Shown in pieces: positions 7,315 to 14,595 of a stretch of DNA of 64,000 nt. The stretch spans positions 744,001 to 808,000 of the forward strand of contig OZ245876.1 in the NCBI GenBank assembly GCA_965229445.1. The letters run 5' to 3'. Positions within the stretch are counted from its first letter, which is position 1. Every line of letters begins with the position of its first letter. A program made the position numbers and the translations under genes. The stretch comes from Owenweeksia sp965229445 (lineage in GTDB: Bacteria > Bacteroidota > Bacteroidia > Flavobacteriales > Schleiferiaceae). The notes below the pieces were generated by a model. That model searched no databases, had not been told where the DNA came from, and saw nothing but the letters and a program-made list of their open reading frames with translations.

Positions 7315-9135
7315 TTAAAGGTCATAAACTGGTGTAAATCCGCTGTTCTTTTCCCACAGACAATACTGCGTACCTTGTTTATTAAAGAAAATGTTGTAAT
7401 CCAGATTTCCAATGCGCTGATAACATACCGCTCCTACATAGTCAAACGGACAATCCATACCGGGATCAAAATCATTAAGAAACATGGGTGTGGACCATGA
7501 GCCATTATTTTTGGATACATCCCACAGTGCAAATTGATCACCTGATTTATTGATTACCATAATGTTATAGGAGTTGGCTAGAGTTTCGCAGAAGGCCATC
7601 GAGCTTATTCCCAGGGCATTAAACGGACATCCACCCCCTCCGAATGAACCTATGTTTTTGACGATACCACTTGAACCTGAATTTCCAAGCAGTTGATATT
7701 GATTGCCAACTATGTCAAATAGTAAGGTGCCTGTAGTGGTAGGTAAACCATTGATAACGCGAGTGTACATGCCGCCTGCCCCAATTGAGCTGAGCGTAAT
7801 GTTTCCATCACCCAGGTCGCTGATGTCGTAAGGCCCCATCAGCTGGTTATTGCTGCTGAGCATGTATTTGTTGCCACTTTTATTAAAGAGCGCAATAGGG
7901 TCGTTAAGTGTACCCGATATACTAATACTGGCAGCTCCTCCAATCGGGCCAAAATCATTCACCAATCCAGACCAGTGAGCGGTAAAGGCGGGTGGTGAAT
8001 TCCCCGAACTTAAGGGTATGCATTCCGTCACATCATAACGATTAGCTAATTGCACGGCCACGATCTGATTGTTATCCACGCTGCGTACAACATAGCTTAC
8101 CGGTTTGCCACTGCGGATATCACCGGCATCAGCAAGTTTGTTTACCAGGCTGTCTAAGGTACTTGCATCCACCACTGTACGCAGCGTAGAGGAAGCCTCT
8201 CCGCCGTAAGCAAATACTTGTATTTTCAGGTTGTCGAGTGTTTTGAGATAACTGGCATCCACACTGCCACCACCACTGGAAGCAATTGAACTGAATGATC
8301 CGGAAATCCCCGCTTCCAGATCAAAAGATGACGACGTGGATTCTATGAGCATATAATAGGTTCGTCCGTAGGTAACGTCACTCACGTATACCGGTGGATT
8401 TCCAACACCCACATATTTCGCCAGGTCTTCAGGCCGCACATTAGGACCAAAGAGTTCAGAACGGTTAGTAGGAATATCAAAACTCATGGTATAATAGCTT
8501 TGATCCAGACGCACCAGGTAGGAGTTGTAGGAACTACTGGTGTTGAGTTCCAAATAGCCTTCCAGCTCTAGGAAAGAATTCTCGTAATCTGCTTCTACCT
8601 CCAATGCAAATTGCTCCCGACTCTGGATGTTCGTGTAATTAAAGCTGAAATTAGCAGGGATCACCCCACTGGCATTGCTGATTATGCTATTCATCGCCAC
8701 CGTGATGCTGCTCTTGCTCACTTCATCAACTGTGAAGGATGAAGCCACATTTCCATCAATTATGTCATAGGAAATTGTGCCACCGGCGCGGTCTACGGCT
8801 ATAACATCGGGAGTCGCCTTTCTAAGTGATTTACCTTGTAGCAGACTACCCGGATAGATGACATTTGCATTGGGGTTAAACATCGGGAAGCCATCATCGC
8901 CGCCGGCACCATCCTTCGCCTCTATAGTTGTTGAGGTACATCTCCACAATTGGCCATCTTCTGTTTTAGTATTTGAAGATGAATCAATGATCACCTTTGA
9001 TTTTTGTACCGGGTCAAAGTCCCCTCCTGAGGCAATTACTGCCTCAAAAGATTCTGTATTGGTCGGCGATCTTTCTTCCTTCTTGCAGGCAATAAGAGCC
9101 AGGCATATAACAATCAGGGTAACAATTAATCTCAT
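7315..9135 (-). CDS. CDC-like (thiol-activated cytolysin family) lipoprotein lacking domain 4
   Basis: A 606-residue predicted lipoprotein (lipobox LALIAC, lipidated Cys17). Residues about 85-372 follow the cholesterol-dependent cytolysin core in order: IYPGSLLQG (93-101), TMSFDIPTNRSELFGPNV (216-233), PPVYVSDVTYGRTYYMLIE (247-265), KIQVFAYGGEASS (304-316), and DIRSGKPVSYVV to NRYDVTE (339-371). The cytolysin domain 4 with its Trp-rich undecapeptide is absent. In its place residues about 415-600 hold four roughly 55-residue repeats marked FNKSGNKYML, FDIVGNQYQL, INKSGDQFALW and FNKQGTQYCLW. Family knowledge: CDC proteins assemble ring pores. Inference: a surface-tethered pore former or relative with a different receptor-binding module. 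It is flanked by a regulator gene and a T9SS propeller gene on the same strand. The target is unknown. Confidence 0.72.
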   Translation of the reverse strand: MRLIVTLIVICLALIACKKEERSPTNTESFEAVIASGGDFDPVQKSKVIIDSSSNTKTEDGQLWRCTSTTIEAKDGAGGDDGFPMFNPNANVIYPGSLLQGKSLRKATPDVIAVDRAGGTISYDIIDGNVASSFTVDEVSKSSITVAMNSIISNASGVIPANFSFNYTNIQSREQFALEVEADYENSFLELEGYLELNTSSSYNSYLVRLDQSYYTMSFDIPTNRSELFGPNVRPEDLAKYVGVGNPPVYVSDVTYGRTYYMLIESTSSSFDLEAGISGSFSSIASSGGGSVDASYLKTLDNLKIQVFAYGGEASSTLRTVVDASTLDSLVNKLADAGDIRSGKPVSYVVRSVDNNQIVAVQLANRYDVTECIPLSSGNSPPAFTAHWSGLVNDFGPIGGAASISISGTLNDPIALFNKSGNKYMLSSNNQLMGPYDISDLGDGNITLSSIGAGGMYTRVINGLPTTTGTLLFDIVGNQYQLLGNSGSSGIVKNIGSFGGGGCPFNALGISSMAFCETLANSYNIMVINKSGDQFALWDVSKNNGSWSTPMFLNDFDPGMDCPFDYVGAVCYQRIGNLDYNIFFNKQGTQYCLWEKNSGFTPVYDL

Positions 9136-9189
9136 TGGGCTGTTTTTTGCTAAAGTCCCAAGAAGAACTATGGATGTGGGAAAAACCTG

Positions 9190-9232
9190 GTAGACAAAGG
9201 GTGGACAGGTAGGGTAGACAAATGGTGGACAG
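9190..9232 (-). promoter_or_regulatory. Tandem 19-bp direct repeat upstream of the CDC-like gene
   Basis: GTAGACAAAGGGTGGACAG (9190-9208) and GTAGACAAATGGTGGACAG (9214-9232) differ at one base and are spaced 24 bp start to start, just over two helical turns. They lie 55-97 bp upstream of the cytolysin-like start and just downstream of the regulator's stop. A regulator binding site is inferred. Confidence 0.5.
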
Positions 9233-9253
9233 TAGTTTTAATCTACTGTTAAC

Positions 9254-11104
9254 CTATACCTTATGAATGTACTGCGCGATATCCGATTCCGGTGCAAGAG
9301 CCATTTTTTTACGCAATCTATAGCGAGCCTTCTTAAGGCCGGCTTCCGAGATATGTAGAATATTTGCCATTTCCTTATTGCTAAAGTTCATCTTCATTAA
9401 AGATGATAACCGCACATCATTAGCCGATAGTTGTGGGTGCTTCCTCCGTAGACGCTCATGAAAGTCAGGGTGCACTTCATTAAAAATGCTCATGAATTTA
9501 TCCCAATCGCGACTTTGATTTTCTACTCTCTCCATCCGCTTAACGATTTGGGCGAGGTCTGGATTAGAGCTCAGATCCTTTGGGAGGGATTCAAGCTCTC
9601 CTTTAAAGGATCGTAATAGTTCATTTTTTTCGGCAATTAGAAGGGCTTGGCTTGCTAGGTTACGTTTCTTGTAGTCTAGTTCAACTTGCAGTCTTTCCTG
9701 AACTTCTTTTTCAGCATTTAATTCTGCCCGTAAACTTCGTTGATTTTCCATGGAGAGCCTTTGAGTAAGGCGATAGGCTCGTCTTTGTTGGATGATTACG
9801 GAAGTGGCAAATCCAGTTATCGCAAGTATGGCCACAATTAAAGCGGTATTTCTTTGGGATTTACTGCGATTTTTTTCCTGTAGCAAGCGAATTTCTGCTT
9901 CTACTGATTTGATTTGCTGTTCTTTAAGGTCGGTTTCATAACGTGTTTTTAATTCATTTAATTGCTCCGTTTTCTGGATGGAAGACAAGCTATCGGAAAC
10001 ATCCAGGTAAATATGAAGGTATTTTAAGGCTGAATCAGCCTGCCCTAAAGTCTCATAGGTTTGTGCAAGATCATGAAGAGCATCTTTATACTCTTCGTTC
10101 CAGCCTAATTGGCGATGGTATTTGAGAGATTTAATTGAATGAACCAGAGCCAGCTTTGCCTTTCCCGTACCACGAAAAATCCGGCTTAGGTATTCGTGGT
10201 TATAAGCAAGCTGGGCTATAAAATGCTCATCGGGATCAAGACTATTGCTGGTTTTGAAGTGTTCAAGGGCTTGATCAAGCTCGCCAATTCTGTACAGCGC
10301 CCGTCCGTATTGGGCTTCAGCATTCATGATCATGTACACATCATTTTCCTTTTTAAAAACGGGGATTACTTCTTTCAGAAGCAGGATTGCCGTATCTTCT
10401 TGAGATACATAGATTAAGTTATTGGCCAAATTCAGCTTGGCATAGGCCTCATAGTAGTAATCACCTACCTCTCGATAAGTTTGCACGGCTTTTAATCCAA
10501 AGCTTATCGCTTTCTCCACCTCACCGGTCATGGCATAAAGTGTGGCAATTTCATTTTCTGCATGTGCCACAAATACCGGCTGCTCAATTTTTTCGAGCTG
10601 TGTAACTGCCTTCATATAATTGACCATACTCATCTCATACAATCCCATCTCCTTTTGAATTTGACCTAAGTTGATGTAGGAGGTGGCAATTTTGAGTGAA
10701 TCACCTAATTCACGATAATTTTGAAGAGATTGGAGAATGTAGAATCGAGCAGAATCTAGTTGACCATCGTAAACATACACGGCGGAAATTCTCGCGGTAG
10801 CTCTTGCCATGAGTTTTACATCTTCTCGTTTTTTGGCAATCCTAAAAGCTCGATGGGCAGAAATAGAGGCCAGGTCAAAGTGCCCGGGATTTATAAGATC
10901 TGTACTAAGTTTAAGCAGGGTTTCAAATAATAAACTATCAGGTTGGCTGCCCTCTAATTGATCGATGCGTTGCTCCAACCATGAAATACACTCTGTGGTA
11001 TCGCTTTCTATACAGCTTTTTACCTCGCTCTTCAGACTGGTGAGTTGTGCCTCGATAGGAAGACTAAGGCCATAAATAAAGATTAAGATTCCAATTTTTT
11101 GCAT
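9254..11104 (-). CDS. TPR sensor-regulator with transmembrane helix and LuxR-like HTH
   Basis: A 616-residue protein with an N-terminal signal peptide (MQKIGILIFIYGLSLPIEAQ), tetratricopeptide repeats over residues about 30-400, one transmembrane helix near 418-438 (TALIVAILAITGFATSVII), a coiled coil at about 440-510 and a C-terminal helix-turn-helix (LMKMNFSNKEMANILHISE, near 575-595). This layout is common in Bacteroidota: a periplasmic TPR sensor joined through the inner membrane to a cytoplasmic DNA-binding domain. Ligand and targets are unknown. The CDC-like gene follows 118 bp downstream on the same strand behind a direct repeat, so it is the natural candidate target. Confidence 0.85.
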   Translation of the reverse strand: MQKIGILIFIYGLSLPIEAQLTSLKSEVKSCIESDTTECISWLEQRIDQLEGSQPDSLLFETLLKLSTDLINPGHFDLASISAHRAFRIAKKREDVKLMARATARISAVYVYDGQLDSARFYILQSLQNYRELGDSLKIATSYINLGQIQKEMGLYEMSMVNYMKAVTQLEKIEQPVFVAHAENEIATLYAMTGEVEKAISFGLKAVQTYREVGDYYYEAYAKLNLANNLIYVSQEDTAILLLKEVIPVFKKENDVYMIMNAEAQYGRALYRIGELDQALEHFKTSNSLDPDEHFIAQLAYNHEYLSRIFRGTGKAKLALVHSIKSLKYHRQLGWNEEYKDALHDLAQTYETLGQADSALKYLHIYLDVSDSLSSIQKTEQLNELKTRYETDLKEQQIKSVEAEIRLLQEKNRSKSQRNTALIVAILAITGFATSVIIQQRRAYRLTQRLSMENQRSLRAELNAEKEVQERLQVELDYKKRNLASQALLIAEKNELLRSFKGELESLPKDLSSNPDLAQIVKRMERVENQSRDWDKFMSIFNEVHPDFHERLRRKHPQLSANDVRLSSLMKMNFSNKEMANILHISEAGLKKARYRLRKKMALAPESDIAQYIHKV

Positions 11105-11177
11105 AAGCTATGGCCTAAAATAGTGAAGGTGTTTTAATTCGACTTTCCATGCTTCCTCATACTATTATTAGCATGTG

Positions 11178-11185
11178 TATTTTTG
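11178..11185 (+). promoter_or_regulatory. Predicted -7 element of the aspartokinase gene
   Basis: TATTTTTG fits TAnnTTTG and lies 17 bp before the ATG at 11203. It lies downstream of the alternative ATG at 11149, which argues that 11203 is the real start. Confidence 0.5.
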
Positions 11186-11202
11186 TCGCTTATCCACTTC
11201 AT

Positions 11203-12453
11203 ATGTTAGTTTTCAAGTTTGGTGGTGCCTCTGTTAAAGATGCAGCAAGTGTCAGAAACCTGGCCAGGGTATTATCCTTTTATCAAAATAAAGACATAAT
11301 AGTGGTGGTTTCAGCCATGGCTAAAACCACCAATGCATTGGAGCACCTGGTGCAGAAGTTTTACGAAACCAGGACGCTGGATATTGTTGAGTTTAGCCAG
11401 ATCCGCAATTTTCACTATAAAATTATTGAGGAGCTTTTTCCCAATAACAACCCAACATTGAATCAGGAGGTAGAGTCCTTGTTTCAGCAGCTGGAGACTG
11501 TGATTACAGCACCCCCAAAAGGAGGCTTCAATCAGATCTATGATCAAATTGTTTCTTTTGGTGAGCTGCTGTCAACGAGAATTGTTAGTGCTTATCTATC
11601 GAGTAGTAGTATCAGTAATCAGTGGTTGGATGCACGCATGATTATCCGTACGGATCAGAATCATCGCTTTGCTCGCATCGATTGGAATTTTACCTCCAGA
11701 ATGTTGAAGGAGCAGGTTCAACCCGGAAACAGATATGTGATACAAGGTTTCATTGGTTCGGATGATGATATGACACCCACCACCCTGGGTAGAGAGGGCT
11801 CAGATTATACGGCTTCGGTTATCGGTTATATTCTTGACGCGCAAGAAGTGGTAATTTGGAAGGACGTTCCAGGGGTGTTAAATGGTGATCCCAAAACTTT
11901 TGAGAATGCCAGCTTGCTTGAACAGATTTCTTATCGCGAAGCCATTGAACTAGCTTATTATGGGGCTTCAGTTATTCACCCAAAAACCATACAGCCCCTT
12001 CAGCGGAAGAATATTCCCTTAAAAGTTAAATCCTTTTTAGATCCAAATTCCCAGGGAACGATAATTGGAGGTGAAGCCACCCTGGTTCCTATGATTCCCT
12101 GTTTTATAAAGAAGGACAATCAAGCCATACTGACAATTTCCACCAGGGATTTGGCTTTTATCGTGGAGGATCACCTAAGCATGATTTACAAATTGTTTCA
12201 TCAATATGGCGTGAGGGTAAATATGACTCAGAATACGGCGGTGAGCTCATCCTTTTGTATTAACTACGATCCGGTTAACACGCCCAAGCTAATTGAAGAA
12301 TTACAAGCTGAATTTGATCTTAACTTCACAGAACCCGTGTGCCTTTATACCGTAAGGCATTATGATGATGAATCGAGAAAAAGGGTGAGAAATACTGGGG
12401 AAGTGATGATTGAGCAGATTAGTCCAGCTACTTATCAGGTAGTTACAGCCTGA
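11203..12453 (+). CDS. lysC: Aspartate kinase
   Basis: Monofunctional aspartokinase (416 residues), which phosphorylates L-aspartate as the first step to lysine, threonine, methionine and diaminopimelate. Seen: the N-terminal KFGGASVKD phosphate-binding motif, VVVSAMAKTTNAL, FGELLSTRI, the GREGSDYTAS segment with VVIWKDVPGV, and the substrate motif YYGASVIHPKTIQPL. A regulatory ACT region follows from about residue 305 (ILTISTRDLAF). The start at 11203 puts the conserved MLVFKFGG at the N-terminus. There is no fused homoserine dehydrogenase. Transcribed alone, ending at a hairpin shared with the OmpA gene. Confidence 0.93.
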   Translation: MLVFKFGGASVKDAASVRNLARVLSFYQNKDIIVVVSAMAKTTNALEHLVQKFYETRTLDIVEFSQIRNFHYKIIEELFPNNNPTLNQEVESLFQQLETVITAPPKGGFNQIYDQIVSFGELLSTRIVSAYLSSSSISNQWLDARMIIRTDQNHRFARIDWNFTSRMLKEQVQPGNRYVIQGFIGSDDDMTPTTLGREGSDYTASVIGYILDAQEVVIWKDVPGVLNGDPKTFENASLLEQISYREAIELAYYGASVIHPKTIQPLQRKNIPLKVKSFLDPNSQGTIIGGEATLVPMIPCFIKKDNQAILTISTRDLAFIVEDHLSMIYKLFHQYGVRVNMTQNTAVSSSFCINYDPVNTPKLIEELQAEFDLNFTEPVCLYTVRHYDDESRKRVRNTGEVMIEQISPATYQVVTA

Positions 12454-12468
12454 TATATTTCATTAAAA

Positions 12469-12502
12469 AACCCGCCAAAGAAAGTCACTTCCATGGCGGG
12501 TT
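12469..12502. terminator. Bidirectional hairpin terminator
   Basis: AACCCGCCA (12469-12477) pairs perfectly with TGGCGGGTT (12494-12502). It lies between the convergent lysC and OmpA genes, with an A-run on the left side that gives a T-tract for the minus strand. Confidence 0.8.
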
Positions 12503-12521
12503 AGATTATTGTGAATCTGGA

Positions 12522-13367
12522 TTAGTTGCCTTTTTTGGCTTCTTCCATACCTTCTTCAATCATTTCAAAGAATTGATCAAGCTTGGGAAGAATAACGATG
12601 CGCGTACGACGATTTTTCGCGCGTCCTTCCTCGCTGCTATTGTCAGCCAGCGGCACATAAGAACTGCGTCCCGCAGCAGTCATGCGCTTTGGATCCACAT
12701 TGTAGCTGTCTTGAAGTAATCGAACTACGGCGGTGGCACGCAGGGTACTCAAATCCCAGTTGTCTTTATAACTAGCGGTTGATTTAACTTCCTTATTATC
12801 GGTGTGGCCTTCCACCATAATGTCAATATCAGGATTGTCATTAACCACTTTAGCTACCTTCTCTAAAACTCCTTTAGCTTCGGAAGAAACATTGTAGCTG
12901 CCAAAGTCATAGAGCATGCGGTCAGAAATACTCACATAAACCACTCCTTTCTCAACATTTATTTGAATGTCTTCATCGTTGAGGTTACCGATAGCCCCTT
13001 TCAGTTTGGTGACTAAGGCAAGAGTAACGGAATCCTTTTTGTTAATCGCTTCATTAAGTGTGCGAATTTGCAGATCCTTCTCCTTGATACTTTCCAGTGA
13101 GCGCTCTAAGTTCTCTGCCTCTGTTTTGGACAGGGTAGCCATTTCACCAACACTATTGAGCAACTTGTAGTTTGTATTTTTAAGGTAGCCTATTTCCTTT
13201 TTTGCAGCCTCCTTATCTTCAAGGCAGCTGGCAAGTTCCAGCTTGGCCGAACTTAATTTGCTATCACACTCATTGTATTGTTCCTCTAACTCCGCGTATT
13301 TCTTTTTTGATACACAACTGGCGAAGATCAGGGGAAAGCTCAGCATTAAAATTAATAACCTCTTCAT
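12522..13367 (-). CDS. OmpA family lipoprotein with coiled coil
   Basis: A 281-residue lipoprotein (signal MKRLLILMLSFPLIFASC, lipidated Cys18). Seen: a coiled coil over residues about 25-130 (repeated Glu/Lys/Leu heptads), then an OmpA-like peptidoglycan-binding domain with DIMVEGHTDN, LSTLRATAVVRLL and the AAGRSSYVPLADN...AKNRRTRIVI block. Family role: anchoring the outer membrane to peptidoglycan through diaminopimelate contacts. The in-frame ATG at 13379 would precede a poorer signal peptide. It has its own promoter at 13482-13489 with a leader of about 110 nt and ends at the shared terminator. Confidence 0.9.
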   Translation of the reverse strand: MKRLLILMLSFPLIFASCVSKKKYAELEEQYNECDSKLSSAKLELASCLEDKEAAKKEIGYLKNTNYKLLNSVGEMATLSKTEAENLERSLESIKEKDLQIRTLNEAINKKDSVTLALVTKLKGAIGNLNDEDIQINVEKGVVYVSISDRMLYDFGSYNVSSEAKGVLEKVAKVVNDNPDIDIMVEGHTDNKEVKSTASYKDNWDLSTLRATAVVRLLQDSYNVDPKRMTAAGRSSYVPLADNSSEEGRAKNRRTRIVILPKLDQFFEMIEEGMEEAKKGN

Positions 13368-13481
13368 TGTAAGATGCATTTTGAAGTTTAATAAGTAGTT
13401 CTCTAATCAGTCTTTTTCAGAATATCCGGAATTTACATGCATGCTGTTCAAATACAGTACCGAACACCAACATTTATGGTG

Positions 13482-13489
13482 CAAACTTA
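13482..13489 (-). promoter_or_regulatory. Predicted -7 element of the OmpA lipoprotein gene
   Basis: On the minus strand TAAGTTTG followed by CACC is a close match to the Bacteroidota consensus. It implies a leader of about 110 nt before the ATG at 13367. No clear -33 TTG is seen. Confidence 0.55.
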
Positions 13490-13623
13490 TGAATCTTTGG
13501 GTATTAAAATCTCAGAAAGCATTATCCGGTCTAAGAAATGTTAAAGTTTTACCGGATGGTTGGCAGTAAAGCCTCCGGGCTAATCAGCAAAAGTTCAAGC
13601 AAGAAGCGTTTATTTGCAGTGTA

Positions 13624-14583
13624 ATGGATAGGGACACTGCGAAAATCTCTTTGTTAAACTGGCTGGTATTTCTCTTACTGGCAATCATTTGGGGCAGTAG
13701 TTTCATTTTAATGAAGTACGGGCTCCTGAGCTTTTCTTATAGTCAAATAGGCCTGATTAGAATTGCCCTGGCATTCTGGTTCATGGCACTGATCTCTTTC
13801 AGGAAATTCAGGGAATTGCGGAAGAAGGATGTCTTGCCTCTATTGGCAGTTGGCCTTTTCGGGAACGCGATCCCGTATATGCTATTCCCTTTAGCAGTAA
13901 CGGAGTTGCCAAGCGGTTTAGTAGGGATACTGAATTCACTTGTCCCCTTGTTTACGCTTTTGATTGGCATGATTTGGTTTAAACTCAAGGCGGGATTACC
14001 GAGTTTTGTTGGTATTAGCCTGGGTTTTGCAGGAGCGCTCTGGCTATTATCTCCCGGAGTGGAAATGGAAGGAGCTAATATGGTTTATGGAGTCTATCCC
14101 ATTATTGCCACCTTGTGTTATGGATTATCGATAAATATTATTAGTTCTCGGTTGCAACATCTTGATGCTCTGAGCATAACCTTACTAAGCCTTTTATTTG
14201 TAGGATTGCCGGCCACTTTCGTTGTACTCGCTGGTGATTTTTTACACCTTATGGGTACTGATCCCCTCGCCTGGAGAAGTCTGGGCTATGTGGCAATCTT
14301 AGGAGTGATTGGCACAAGCGTGGCGGTGATAATGTTCAATCAACTAATAAAAGTTGCCGGATCATTGTTTTCCTCCACAGTTACCTATGCTATTCCGGTG
14401 GTAGCCCTTATTTGGGGAGTGGTTGATGGTGAACCACTCGGTTTGCGTCATGTGGTAGGTATGACTGCTATTATTCTTGGAGTATACATTATCAATATGC
14501 GACAGAGATTGCGCAGGTGGCTTCACCGCCTTTCCTCAAAAAAAAATCCCCCACCGCCTAAAGCAGAAGGGGATCTTCAATAA
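13624..14583 (+). CDS. EamA/DMT family transporter
   Basis: A 319-residue inner-membrane protein with two EamA repeats and about ten helices; the first helix contains LLLAIIWGSSFILMKYGLL, a classic DMT start. The substrate is not deducible. Only distantly similar to the other EamA protein at 2072-2971. The hydrophilic tail SSKKNPPPPKAEGDLQ is unusual: its codons are the A-tract and hairpin that serve as the terminator of the convergent M16 operon, so the tail is probably a by-product of overlap rather than a functional element. Confidence 0.88.
   Translation: MDRDTAKISLLNWLVFLLLAIIWGSSFILMKYGLLSFSYSQIGLIRIALAFWFMALISFRKFRELRKKDVLPLLAVGLFGNAIPYMLFPLAVTELPSGLVGILNSLVPLFTLLIGMIWFKLKAGLPSFVGISLGFAGALWLLSPGVEMEGANMVYGVYPIIATLCYGLSINIISSRLQHLDALSITLLSLLFVGLPATFVVLAGDFLHLMGTDPLAWRSLGYVAILGVIGTSVAVIMFNQLIKVAGSLFSSTVTYAIPVVALIWGVVDGEPLGLRHVVGMTAIILGVYIINMRQRLRRWLHRLSSKKNPPPPKAEGDLQ
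14538..14574 (-). terminator. Intrinsic terminator of the M16 operon, inside the end of the EamA gene
   Basis: Read on the minus strand, ATCCCC and GGGGAT form a stem with a 17-nt loop, followed by nine T residues. It lies 22 bp past the M16 stop and overlaps the last codons of the convergent transporter gene. Confidence 0.75.
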
Positions 14584-14595
14584 AACAAAATGTCT

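Noticed and set aside
7315..9135. Classical cholesterol-dependent cytolysin
   Set aside because: The undecapeptide and domain 4 are absent, so cholesterol binding cannot be claimed; called CDC-like instead.
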